A stretch of DNA of 64,000 nt from Cellulophaga omnivescoria (GTDB lineage: Bacteria; Bacteroidota; Bacteroidia; Flavobacteriales; Flavobacteriaceae). The notes below the pieces were generated by a model. It worked only from the letters and a program-made list of their open reading frames with translations. It was not told the DNA's origin and ran no database searches. Made by a program: the position numbers and the translations under genes. Position 1 is the first letter of the stretch. Every line of letters begins with the position of its first letter. Of this stretch, positions 1 to 8,760 are shown in pieces. The DNA is taken from assembly GCF_001999725.1 (NCBI RefSeq), contig NZ_MDDP01000001.1:124001-188000 (forward strand), written 5' to 3'.

Positions 1-20
1 TTATGCGCTAATATTTAAGG

Positions 21-28
21 TATATTTG
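21..28 (+). promoter_or_regulatory. -7 promoter box of the first gene
   Basis: TATATTTG fits the Bacteroidota -7 consensus TAnnTTTG exactly. It ends 5 nt before the ATG at 34, so the transcript probably starts at or next to the start codon. The matching -33 element would lie outside the window. Confidence 0.55.
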
Positions 29-33
29 CTTTT

Positions 34-819
34 ATGCAGCAAATTATAGACCAAATGGGAAGGCAAATTAAATGCCCTAAAAAACCATTACGTATTATTT
101 CTTTAGTTCCTTCGCAAACAGAATTATTAGTAGACCTAGGATTAGAAGAATATATTGTTGGGGTAACTAAATTTTGTGTACACCCTAAACACTTACGCAT
201 GTCTAAAAAAGTAGTTGGCGGGACAAAAAAAATTTCATTAGCCAAAATTGAAGCTGCTAAACCAGACATAATTTTGTGTAATAAAGAAGAAAACACAAAA
301 GAAATTGTAGATACGCTAGAAAAACTTTACCCTGTACACGTATCTAATATTAATGATTTAGAGGACTCTTTAGAGCTGATAATGCAATATGGTTCTATTT
401 TTAATAAAATGTTTAGCGCCACCAAAATTGTTAACACCATAAGGAATGAAGCTAATGCATTTAAAGATTTTATAAAAAACAAAGCAAATAAGAAGGTAGT
501 TTATTTAATATGGAAAGACCCATATATGACTGTTGGTCGTGATACTTTTATAAACCATATGCTAACACTTAATAATTATACTAATGTTTTTGCTGATTAT
601 TTACGCTACCCAGAGACAACTTTAAAGGCAATACAAAAATTAAAGCCAGATTGCATATTATTATCTTCAGAACCATACCCGTTTAAAAGAACACATATAG
701 ATGAAATTAAAAAAATAATGCCATCTACAACTGTTGAGCTCGTAGATGGCGAATATTTTTCTTGGTATGGTAGTAGACTGTTAGATGCTTTTATCTATTT
801 TAAATCTCTACACTATTAA
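34..819 (+). CDS. helical-backbone metal receptor, BtuF/TroA-like binding protein
   Basis: This 261-residue protein resembles the substrate-binding proteins of B12 and iron-siderophore ABC transporters (BtuF/FepB clan, helical backbone metal receptor). The diagnostic N-terminal segment RIISLVPSQTELLVDLGL is at about residues 19-37, and a second lobe begins near residue 150 after a long linking helix. KPDIILCNKEEN (about 75-86) and KPDCILLSSEP (about 205-215) are the paired strands that flank the ligand cleft. No signal peptide or lipobox is visible, which is odd for a periplasmic receptor but usual for annotated flavobacterial homologues as I recall them. The ligand is not shown by the sequence; cobalamin is plausible because B12-dependent methylmalonyl-CoA mutase is encoded elsewhere in the window. 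The start at 34 is favoured by the -7 box just upstream. Its stop codon abuts that of the convergent neighbour with no spacer. Confidence 0.75.
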   Translation: MQQIIDQMGRQIKCPKKPLRIISLVPSQTELLVDLGLEEYIVGVTKFCVHPKHLRMSKKVVGGTKKISLAKIEAAKPDIILCNKEENTKEIVDTLEKLYPVHVSNINDLEDSLELIMQYGSIFNKMFSATKIVNTIRNEANAFKDFIKNKANKKVVYLIWKDPYMTVGRDTFINHMLTLNNYTNVFADYLRYPETTLKAIQKLKPDCILLSSEPYPFKRTHIDEIKKIMPSTTVELVDGEYFSWYGSRLLDAFIYFKSLHY

Positions 820-1761
820 TTATAAATTGGTGGCTGCATTTTTTGCCAACTCAAATTCAGTTACTATTTCTTTAACAATATCTGCTGCAGGCATAATTTT
901 GTGTATAATAGCTGCTACTTGTCCAATTTCTAGCTCACCGTCTTCCATATCTCCTTCAAACATACCACGTTTTGCACGTGCTCTACCAAGTAATAACTTC
1001 AAATCTTCAGGTGTTGCACCTTTTGCATAAGCATCTTGCACTTGGTTGTAAAATTTGTTTTTTAATAAACGTACTGGTGCTAGTTCTTTAAGCGTTAATT
1101 GCGTGTCTCCTTCTTTAGCCTCTATTACTTTTTCTTTAAATAACTGATGTGAAGAAGCTTCTTCACTTGCAACAAACCTACTACCAATTTGCACAGCATC
1201 TGCACCTAAAATCATAACAGCCAACATAGCTTTACCTGTTGCAATACCGCCTGCTGCAATTAATGGTATTTTTAATTGCTCTTTAACGGCTGGTATAAGA
1301 GTTAAAGTAGTAGTTTCATCACGTCCGTTATGCCCGCCAGCTTCAAAACCTTCAGCAACAACAGCATCTACACCAGCTGTCTCAGACTTTAATGCAAATT
1401 TTAAACTACTAACAACGTGCACTACTGTAATTCCGTTTTCTTTTAAATAACTAGTCCAAGTTTTTGGATTACCTGCAGATGTAAATACAATTTTAACGCC
1501 TAAGTCTACAATAATTTTCATTATTTCTTCTACATTAGGGTACAACATTGGTACATTAACTGCAAAAGGTTTATCTGTAGCTTTCTGGCATTTTAAAATA
1601 TGCTCTTTTAAAACATCCGGATACATAGATCCAGCACCAATTATTCCTAATCCGCCTGCATTAGAAACAGCAGACGCTAGCTTCCAGCCACTAGCCCAGA
1701 TCATTCCGGCTTGTATAATTGGATATTCAATATTAAATAATGATGTTATTCTATTTTGCAT
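820..1761 (-). CDS. nitronate monooxygenase / 2-nitropropane dioxygenase family flavoprotein
   Basis: A 313-residue FMN-dependent TIM-barrel protein of the nitronate monooxygenase/FabK family. The N-terminal IIQAGMIWASGWKLAS segment (about 15-30) and AVSNAGGLGIIG (31-42) are characteristic. The EGFEAGGHNG motif at 137-146 carries the conserved His144 thought to act as the base in this family, and AAGGIATGKAM (169-179) plus ADAVQIGSRF (187-196) form the FMN phosphate site. The family oxidises alkyl nitronates, but homologues with the same fold serve as enoyl-ACP reductase FabK, so the substrate is not settled. It starts 28 bp after mnmA stops and is probably cotranscribed with it. No independent promoter is evident. 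Confidence 0.8.
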   Translation of the reverse strand: MQNRITSLFNIEYPIIQAGMIWASGWKLASAVSNAGGLGIIGAGSMYPDVLKEHILKCQKATDKPFAVNVPMLYPNVEEIMKIIVDLGVKIVFTSAGNPKTWTSYLKENGITVVHVVSSLKFALKSETAGVDAVVAEGFEAGGHNGRDETTTLTLIPAVKEQLKIPLIAAGGIATGKAMLAVMILGADAVQIGSRFVASEEASSHQLFKEKVIEAKEGDTQLTLKELAPVRLLKNKFYNQVQDAYAKGATPEDLKLLLGRARAKRGMFEGDMEDGELEIGQVAAIIHKIMPAADIVKEIVTEFELAKNAATNL

Positions 1762-1789
1762 ATTTTTATTTTATCAAACTTAAAAATTA

Positions 1790-2980
1790 TTATGATATAA
1801 CTCCAGAACCTATAAGCTCATCTCCAATATACCAAGCAACAAATTGCCCTTCTGTCATTGCAGATTGTTCTTCTTCAAAATCTACATACAAACCAGCATC
1901 AACCTTGTATAATGTAGCTTTTTGTAAAGCCTGCCTGTAGCGTATACGTGCCATAACTTCCATTGTTTCATCAACCTTTAAAGCCATATCTGTACGCACC
2001 CAATGTAACTCATCGTTAGCCACAAATAGTGTTTTACGGTATAAACCTGGGTGATTTTTACCTTGACCAGTGTATATTACATTCTCATTAACATCTGTCT
2101 CTATAACAAACAGCGGTTCTTTAGTACCACCAACAGCTAAACCTTTACGCTGTCCCTTTGTAAAATAATGAGCTCCTTGGTGTTCTCCTACAACTTTACC
2201 ATCATTTAAATTATAAACAGGTTTTGCAGCATTGTAAGACAGCTCTTCTTCCTTGGTAGCAAACTTTGGTATTATAGTGTTGTATTGTTCTAAGTTAGAA
2301 GAAACCTCTACAATTACACCTTGTTTTGGTTTCAATTTTTGCTGAAGAAAATCTGGCAAGCGAACTTTACCTATAAAACATAGACCTTGAGAATCTTTTT
2401 TATCTGCAGTAATTAAATCATTTTCTGCAGCAATTTTACGTACTTCTGGTTTTAACAAATTACCTATAGGGAACAATGTTTTGGATAACTGCTCTTGTGA
2501 AAGTTGACATAAAAAATAAGATTGATCTTTATTACCATCTTTACCAGCCAAAAGTTGGTGTATTTCTTTACCTTCTTCATTTATAAAAGATGTTTTTCTG
2601 CAGTAATGACCTGTTGCTACAAAGTCTGCTCCTAATTGCATTGCAATCTTCATAAACACATCAAACTTAATTTCTCTGTTACAAAGTACATCTGGGTTAG
2701 GTGTTCTACCTTTTTCATACTCATTAAACATATAGTCTACAATGCGTTCTTTATATTCTACGCTTAAATCTACTGTTTGAAAAGGAATACCTAATTTCTC
2801 AGCAACTATTAGTGCATCATTACTATCTTCTAACCACGGACATTCATTAGAAATGGTAACAGAATCATCGTGCCAATTTTTCATAAAAAGCCCAATTACA
2901 TCATAACCTTGCTCTTTTAAAAGATAGGCTGTAACGCTAGAATCTACACCACCTGAAAGTCCTACTACTACTTTTTTCAT
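1790..2980 (-). CDS. mnmA: tRNA-specific 2-thiouridylase MnmA
   Basis: MnmA inserts the 2-thio group at wobble U34 of tRNA-Lys, -Glu and -Gln, using ATP to adenylate the base and a relayed persulfide. The 396-residue length fits the family. The PP-loop SGGVDSS is at 9-15, the catalytic Cys100 lies in [12 protein letters not shown], and the second cysteine Cys201 lies in [15 protein letters not shown] (123-128) and KDQSYFL (151-157) are further signature segments, and the C-terminal beta-barrel domain is complete. A -7 box (CAAAAATA on the plus strand, 2999-3006) lies about 19 bp upstream of the ATG. It probably forms a two-gene unit with the nitronate monooxygenase downstream. Confidence 0.96.
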   Translation of the reverse strand: MKKVVVGLSGGVDSSVTAYLLKEQGYDVIGLFMKNWHDDSVTISNECPWLEDSNDALIVAEKLGIPFQTVDLSVEYKERIVDYMFNEYEKGRTPNPDVLCNREIKFDVFMKIAMQLGADFVATGHYCRKTSFINEEGKEIHQLLAGKDGNKDQSYFLCQLSQEQLSKTLFPIGNLLKPEVRKIAAENDLITADKKDSQGLCFIGKVRLPDFLQQKLKPKQGVIVEVSSNLEQYNTIIPKFATKEEELSYNAAKPVYNLNDGKVVGEHQGAHYFTKGQRKGLAVGGTKEPLFVIETDVNENVIYTGQGKNHPGLYRKTLFVANDELHWVRTDMALKVDETMEVMARIRYRQALQKATLYKVDAGLYVDFEEEQSAMTEGQFVAWYIGDELIGSGVIS

Positions 2981-2998
2981 TTTTTAAAATCTGAATTG

Positions 2999-3006
2999 CA
3001 AAAATA
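2999..3006 (-). promoter_or_regulatory. -7 promoter box of mnmA
   Basis: Read on the minus strand this is TATTTTTG, an exact TAnnTTTG match, with the mnmA ATG about 19 bp downstream. No clear TTTG -33 element at the expected spacing was found. Confidence 0.4.
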
Positions 3007-3107
3007 CAAAAATCTAAAATGCTTTGTATTTCTATTATTACCCATAAATCTTCAATTTTTTATAAAAAAACGCACCGTTTATCGATATTTAAAATCGATT
3101 AAAAACA

Positions 3108-3123
3108 GACTAAAATCTTAGTC
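3108..3123 (+). other. perfect 6-bp inverted repeat in the mnmA-yidC gap
   Basis: GACTAA and TTAGTC flank a 4-nt loop (AATC). It is the first of several hairpin-capable segments clustered in the mnmA-yidC intergenic region and may be part of the structured RNA proposed there or a protein-binding palindrome. Confidence 0.4.
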
Positions 3124-3165
3124 GAAAATTAAACAACAAAATGACTCTGCTTAACATACAAAATA

Positions 3166-3285
3166 GGGACTTTTACAACTAAACATTTTTTAACCTCTTA
3201 ATAGGTTGCATCTTTGGAGTCCCAAATGTTACTAAGCTTAACCTACTTAGTGCTTAAAGCTCCTAGAAATAGGAGCTTTTTTTTT
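3166..3285 (+). ncRNA. candidate structured non-coding RNA between mnmA and yidC
   Basis: No protein-coding gene is on the plus strand here, yet a strong rho-independent terminator (3256-3285) points rightward with nothing upstream to terminate. Preceding it are a hairpin ACTAAG(3231-3236)/CTTAGT(3246-3251), a hairpin AACCT(3192-3196)/AGGTT(3203-3207), and a longer pairing GGGACT(3166-3171)/AGTCCC(3218-3223) that encloses the latter. Two readings are possible: a longer folded RNA starting upstream of 3166, or a roughly 64-nt small RNA starting near 3222 from the near-consensus -7 box CATCTTTG at 3209-3216. A 6S-like or other trans-acting RNA is possible; I cannot assign a family. Confidence 0.35.
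3256..3285 (+). terminator. rho-independent terminator of the candidate small RNA
   Basis: AAAGCTCCTA pairs with TAGGAGCTTT (10 bp) around a GAAA tetraloop, and the T-run continues to 3285. On the minus strand the stem is followed by only a short T stretch, so the signal is directed rightward. Confidence 0.8.
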
Positions 3286-3296
3286 GTGCCGTAATA

Positions 3297-3336
3297 AAAA
3301 AAATCCTGCTTCATATACAAGAAGCAGGATTTTTTT
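3297..3336. terminator. bidirectional terminator downstream of yidC
   Basis: TCCTGCTTC (3304-3312) pairs with GAAGCAGGA (3321-3329) around an 8-nt loop, with an A-run before and a T-run after the stem, so it can act on either strand. It lies 20 bp beyond the yidC stop and is the natural end of the pyrG-yidC side; it also backs up the rightward terminator next to it. Confidence 0.85.
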
Positions 3337-3356
3337 ATAATCTATTAAAAAGATAA

Positions 3357-5204
3357 TTATCTATTCTTTTTATGCTCTTCTGCTTGCTCCATCATTTCAC
3401 GCATCTTCTTCTGAAACTTGTTTTCCTTCTTAGGTTTCTTTTTATTTTCCTGAATTTTAGCGTGTATTTTATCTTCATCAATAATAAACTTCTTAATTGC
3501 CAACATTATAAATATTGTAATTAAGTTAGATACAAAGTAGTACAAACTAAGTCCACTAGCGTAACTATTAAAGAATACCAACATCATTAATGGAGATAGG
3601 TAAAGTATAAACTTCATATTAGGCATTCCTGGTTGCTGTTGCATATTTTGACCAGATGTCATCATCATATAAAAGAAAATAGCAATAGAAGCTAATATTG
3701 GAAATAAACTAACGTGATCTCCGTACAATGGAATATGAAAAGGTAATTCTGCTATAATATCATAAGACGATAAATCGTCTGCCCATAAAAATGGTTTTTG
3801 ACGCAACGCAAAAGACGTTGGAAAAAACATAAACAATGCATAAAAAACTGGCAATTGTAATAAAGCTGGCAAACAACCACTCATTGGGCTTGCTCCTGCT
3901 TTATTATAAAGCTTCATAGTTTCTTGCTGTTTTTTCATTGGGTTGTCCTTATACTTCTCCCCTATTTCAGCAATTTCTGGCTTTAAAACCTTCATTTTTG
4001 CTTGTGATAAGTATGACTTATAAGTTACCGGCGACATTAATAAACGTACCAAAATTGTCATTACAATAATAGCTATACCATATGGTAAAAAGCTACTTAA
4101 AAATGTATAAGCTGGTGTAAAAACATATCTATTTATAAAACCAAATATTCCCCAACCATAAGGTATAGAGTCTTCTAGACCTAAATCTTCATATTTAGAT
4201 AGCTCTTTAATATCTGTTGGTCCATAATAAAGATTCATATTATAGGCTAACTCACCCGCTTCTGTTTGTAAAGGTAAAACAGCTGTATTTTCTTTTGTAA
4301 ACTTTGTTTCTGGTGTATCATCCTCTACCAAATTTACAGAACTTAATTTAGCAGTTTTAAAATGCTTATCTGTTGCCAAAATAGAGCTAAAGAAATGTTG
4401 TCTGTATGATAACCATTTAACATCTTCCTCTTCCTCTTCATCATCACTTCCCTCAGATAACTTACTAATATTACCATCATCATGATTGTATGTTAAACGT
4501 GTGTATCTATTTTCATAGGTAGCACTTTTACTGTGCCTAATTCCTTTTTGCTTCCAAACCAAAGCAATTGGTGCAGCACTATTTATTACTCCATTTAAGC
4601 CTTGTGAGCGAATATTAAAGTCCAATAAATATTCATCTGGTTTAATCTCATATCTGTATTCTAAAAAGTCTGTAGCAGAAACTTTAGCTTTCATAGAAAG
4701 CACTGTGTTTTTACCATTTTTAGAGACTGTTGGCTCAAAATATAAATTTTTAGTATCTAAAACTCTATTATCTGATGTGGTAAAAGTTAAACCAAAACTA
4801 GCATTATTGTCTTTTACCAAATGTACAGGAAGAGAATCATAGGTAACAAAATTCTTCATTTTTGCTTCTACAATTTGCCCACCTTTGTTACTAACTCTTA
4901 AATATAGTACGTTATTTTCTAAAACTGTAGTTCCGTCTGATGCTGGCGTGTAACCGAAAGCACCAATTTTACTTTTGTAATTAGCAACCGCAGTAGAGTC
5001 TGATAAATTTAAAACTGGTTCTTGAGAAATAGTCTCTTTCTCTTGTTTGTTATCTGCTGCCGCAGCTTCAGTTTTTTGTTTTTCTTTTTTCTGTGCTTCA
5101 AGTTCCTCGGCAGTTGGTTGTGTGGTATTAAACCATAAAACAAACAATCCAAAAATTAGTAAAAACCCAATTAAGGTTTTTGCATCAAATTTCTTTTCTT
5201 CCAT
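3357..5204 (-). CDS. yidC: membrane protein insertase YidC
   Basis: YidC inserts and folds inner-membrane proteins, alone or with SecYEG. The 615-residue protein has the Gram-negative plan: an N-terminal membrane anchor (about 10-25), a large periplasmic P1 beta-domain (about 60-340), and a conserved C-terminal five-helix insertase core beginning near residue 365, including SPMSGCLPALLQLPVFYALF. The C-terminal tail is very basic (KKPKKENKFQKKMREMMEQ region), as expected for ribosome contact. An acidic run at residues 251-261 (EGSDDEEEEED) sits in P1 and is unusual. The gene has its own promoter (5273-5306) with a leader of about 60 nt, and a strong terminator downstream. It follows pyrG, an order I recall as common in Flavobacteriaceae. 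Confidence 0.96.
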   Translation of the reverse strand: MEEKKFDAKTLIGFLLIFGLFVLWFNTTQPTAEELEAQKKEKQKTEAAAADNKQEKETISQEPVLNLSDSTAVANYKSKIGAFGYTPASDGTTVLENNVLYLRVSNKGGQIVEAKMKNFVTYDSLPVHLVKDNNASFGLTFTTSDNRVLDTKNLYFEPTVSKNGKNTVLSMKAKVSATDFLEYRYEIKPDEYLLDFNIRSQGLNGVINSAAPIALVWKQKGIRHSKSATYENRYTRLTYNHDDGNISKLSEGSDDEEEEEDVKWLSYRQHFFSSILATDKHFKTAKLSSVNLVEDDTPETKFTKENTAVLPLQTEAGELAYNMNLYYGPTDIKELSKYEDLGLEDSIPYGWGIFGFINRYVFTPAYTFLSSFLPYGIAIIVMTILVRLLMSPVTYKSYLSQAKMKVLKPEIAEIGEKYKDNPMKKQQETMKLYNKAGASPMSGCLPALLQLPVFYALFMFFPTSFALRQKPFLWADDLSSYDIIAELPFHIPLYGDHVSLFPILASIAIFFYMMMTSGQNMQQQPGMPNMKFILYLSPLMMLVFFNSYASGLSLYYFVSNLITIFIMLAIKKFIIDEDKIHAKIQENKKKPKKENKFQKKMREMMEQAEEHKKNR

Positions 5205-5272
5205 TCTAATATGTCAAAGATTTTATAGTAACCACTATAAATCTATTTATGTTAATAATAAATTACAGTTTG

Positions 5273-5306
5273 CAAATATATGCCCAAATGTACACTTTAT
5301 GCCAAA
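5273..5306 (-). promoter_or_regulatory. yidC promoter (-33 TTTG, -7 TATATTTG)
   Basis: On the minus strand TTTG (plus 5303-5306) and TATATTTG (plus 5273-5280) are separated by 22 bp, close to the Bacteroidota consensus TTTG-N(17-23)-TAnnTTTG. The predicted transcript starts near 5267, giving yidC a leader of about 60 nt. Confidence 0.6.
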
Positions 5307-5317
5307 CTGGCACTTTT

Positions 5318-6946
<1,629 letters not shown>

Positions 6947-6969
6947 TTAGGTTGTTTTCTTAACGCAAG

Positions 6970-6990
6970 CAAAAATAGCAAATTGCTATT
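6970..6990 (-). promoter_or_regulatory. pyrG -7 box overlapped by a 17-bp palindrome
   Basis: CAAAAATA (plus 6970-6977) reads TATTTTTG on the minus strand, a -7 match about 30 bp before the pyrG ATG. AATAGCAAATTGCTATT at 6974-6990 is a perfect 17-bp inverted repeat that overlaps it, suggesting an operator. Alternatively, folded as AATAGC-loop-GCTATT followed by TTTG on the minus strand, it could be a weak terminator for the upstream DUF3820 gene. Confidence 0.4.
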
Positions 6991-7001
6991 ACAAAAGCAG
7001 T

Positions 7002-7235
7002 CTATTCTTTAGGAAAATCTTTCTGAATTTTTAGAATGATATCTTCCAATCCGTTTATTTTAATTTCTAACATAGATTTTAACAAAACACCTAGTTTACC
7101 CTCAGGAAAACCCTTTTGATTAAACCATACCAAATATGGTTCTGGTAGGTTTACCAAATACCTTCCTTTGTATTTACCAAATGGCATTCTGTAATGAGCC
7201 AATTCTATAAGTTTTTGGTTATCGTTTTTTAACAT
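7002..7235 (-). CDS. DUF3820 family protein
   Basis: A small (77-residue) protein with the DUF3820 signature MPFGKYKGRYLVNLPEPYLV at about 16-35, followed by WFNQKGFPEGKLGVLL. The family is found as a stand-alone protein or fused to exonuclease-like domains; its biochemical function is not established. I chose the ATG at 7235 (MLKNDNQK...) because the upstream extension to 7316 is Cys- and Leu-rich, unlike the family, and is not needed for the domain. It lies 61 bp upstream of pyrG on the same strand; a functional link to CTP synthesis is not implied. Confidence 0.75.
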   Translation of the reverse strand: MLKNDNQKLIELAHYRMPFGKYKGRYLVNLPEPYLVWFNQKGFPEGKLGVLLKSMLEIKINGLEDIILKIQKDFPKE

Positions 7236-7334
7236 AATTAAAAAGTCTAAAAGTAACTTTACACCGTAAATAGAACAGTAACAACTACATACATCCTTTT
7301 TTAGATTATAAAACAACTTTAATGCCGTAAAACT

Positions 7335-8159
7335 ATGAAAAAAGTATTTGTCTTTTGTGTTTTTTTAGTAATGCTTATAGCTTGTAATAACAATGATAGT
7401 GAACAACTTTATAAACTAGTAGAACAAGCTGAAGATAATATAACTTTAGATACAGATAACGACGGAATTACTGATGAAGAAGAAATAGAAAATGGTACAG
7501 ATCCAAATAATGAGGACACAGACGGTGATGGTGTTATAGATGGAAAAGAAATTGAAGACAATACAGACCCTCTAAAAAACTGTTCTTTTAAATTAGACAG
7601 CCAAACAGTAAGCACAAATGCTACTTGGAAAAATTTAGATTGTGATGCTGACGGGATAATTAATATTGATGAAGTAAATGCTGGTACAAACCCATTAATT
7701 GCAGATGAAGTAGAAGTAAAATCTCCTTTGCTTGGGACATGGGCATTAGTTAGTGCTAAAATAGATAATGGAACAGCTACTACTGTAGTTAACAACCAAA
7801 CCTATCCGTTAGAATATACAGCAAATTCTACAAACGAAAACTCTACTGCTACATTTACTGAAAACCCTAATAAAATTATTAGCACAGGAGAATATATCAC
7901 TGTAATTAATTTCTCGTTTTTAGGAACTGATTATACAGAAACCATAACATCTGAAAGTCCGCTGAGTTCTGGTGATTGGTCATTAGATAATGACACACTA
8001 AAACTTGACGCTAATGATACCGTTAATGGTACATACAAAGTAATTAGCTTAACTGATGAAACACTTGTTTTGCAAACTGAAGTAAATAGAATTGTAACTA
8101 CAGGAGGTGTAGATTTAGACACAAAAGGAACGTTAGTAATTACACTAAATAAAGAATAA
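7335..8159 (+). CDS. lipoprotein with thrombospondin type 3 calcium repeats and a lipocalin-like domain
   Basis: The 274-residue product starts with a lipoprotein signal, MKKVFVFCVFLVMLIAC, with Cys17 as lipid attachment site. Residues about 36-78 hold two DxDxDG-type acidic repeats (DTDNDGITDEEE and DTDGDGVIDGKE), and a third (DCDADGIINIDE) is at about 103-114; these match thrombospondin type 3 calcium-binding repeats. From about residue 130 (LLGTWALVSAKIDNG) onward the sequence resembles the small lipocalin-like beta-barrel lipoproteins frequent in Bacteroidetes. The likely role is a calcium-stabilised envelope lipoprotein; no enzymatic motif is seen. It stands alone, convergent with the DUF922 gene, and both share a bidirectional terminator. 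Confidence 0.7.
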   Translation: MKKVFVFCVFLVMLIACNNNDSEQLYKLVEQAEDNITLDTDNDGITDEEEIENGTDPNNEDTDGDGVIDGKEIEDNTDPLKNCSFKLDSQTVSTNATWKNLDCDADGIINIDEVNAGTNPLIADEVEVKSPLLGTWALVSAKIDNGTATTVVNNQTYPLEYTANSTNENSTATFTENPNKIISTGEYITVINFSFLGTDYTETITSESPLSSGDWSLDNDTLKLDANDTVNGTYKVISLTDETLVLQTEVNRIVTTGGVDLDTKGTLVITLNKE

Positions 8160-8175
8160 GATAAATAAAATTGAA

Positions 8176-8213
8176 GTTAAAAAAAGCGACACTTGATGTC
8201 GCTTTTTTTAACC
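8176..8213. terminator. bidirectional terminator between convergent genes
   Basis: GCGACA (8186-8191) pairs with TGTCGC (8197-8202) around a 5-nt loop, extended by an A7 run on the left and T7 run on the right. It serves the TSP3 lipoprotein on the plus strand and the DUF922 operon on the minus strand. Confidence 0.9.
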
Positions 8214-8220
8214 TATACAA

Positions 8221-8757
8221 TTATTTTAATTTTAGTTGTTTTTTAACCTTGGTTTGCCATAAAAGCTGCTTTTCTAAATTTCTAGAGTAATTTGTTTCTG
8301 CGTCATACAAATCTTGATACGCATTTAACTCTTTATTTATGGCGCTATAAATTTCTTTAACTTCTTTTCTAGTATTTTTTGAAGGCTTAATTTTACTTAA
8401 ACGATTTCTCATTTTTCGTGCATAAATTTCAGCTATATCAAAATGTAATTGTTCATGAGCTAATGTAACATTTGTAGATATACTAGGCCTATACCATGAT
8501 TTATTAGGATAAAAAAGAGCAATAACTTCATAAGTGAATTTATTGCCCTTTTCCCTGTTAAAATAAGTAGTATACTTATATGTTATACCACTAGCTGTTA
8601 CAGCTGCAGCTCTATTATTTTTTGGTGTTTTACCCTTAAAATTAGCCCAATTTAAAACTAAATTGGGCTTCCATACAATTGTTTCTTCTGTTTGCGCATT
8701 ACTACTTATAACAAGCAATACAGACAATAAAAAAAACGTTTTTTTAAAGATTAGCAT
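8221..8757 (-). CDS. DUF922 family putative secreted metalloprotease
   Basis: A 178-residue exported protein: signal peptide at 1-21 (cleavage near SSNAQ), then a compact domain with HEQLHFDIAE at 101-110. The HExxH zinc motif (His101, Glu102, His105) with a following Asp108 matches DUF922, a family predicted to be zinc-dependent proteases. The C-terminal 60 residues are helical and basic. It lies 3 bp after the LysM protein gene and is almost certainly cotranscribed with it, so a role in the periplasm near peptidoglycan is plausible but inferred. The third zinc ligand is not obvious from sequence alone. Confidence 0.7.
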   Translation of the reverse strand: MLIFKKTFFLLSVLLVISSNAQTEETIVWKPNLVLNWANFKGKTPKNNRAAAVTASGITYKYTTYFNREKGNKFTYEVIALFYPNKSWYRPSISTNVTLAHEQLHFDIAEIYARKMRNRLSKIKPSKNTRKEVKEIYSAINKELNAYQDLYDAETNYSRNLEKQLLWQTKVKKQLKLK

Positions 8758-8760
8758 ACC

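Noticed and set aside
819-820. Abutting convergent stop codons of the first two genes as an unusual overlap
   Set aside because: Zero-gap convergent ends recur several times here (for example 25123/25130, 38474/38478) and reflect compact organisation.
7236-7316. Longer start for the DUF3820 protein
   Set aside because: The 27-residue extension is Cys/Leu-rich, unlike the conserved domain, and the ATG at 7235 matches the family N-terminus.
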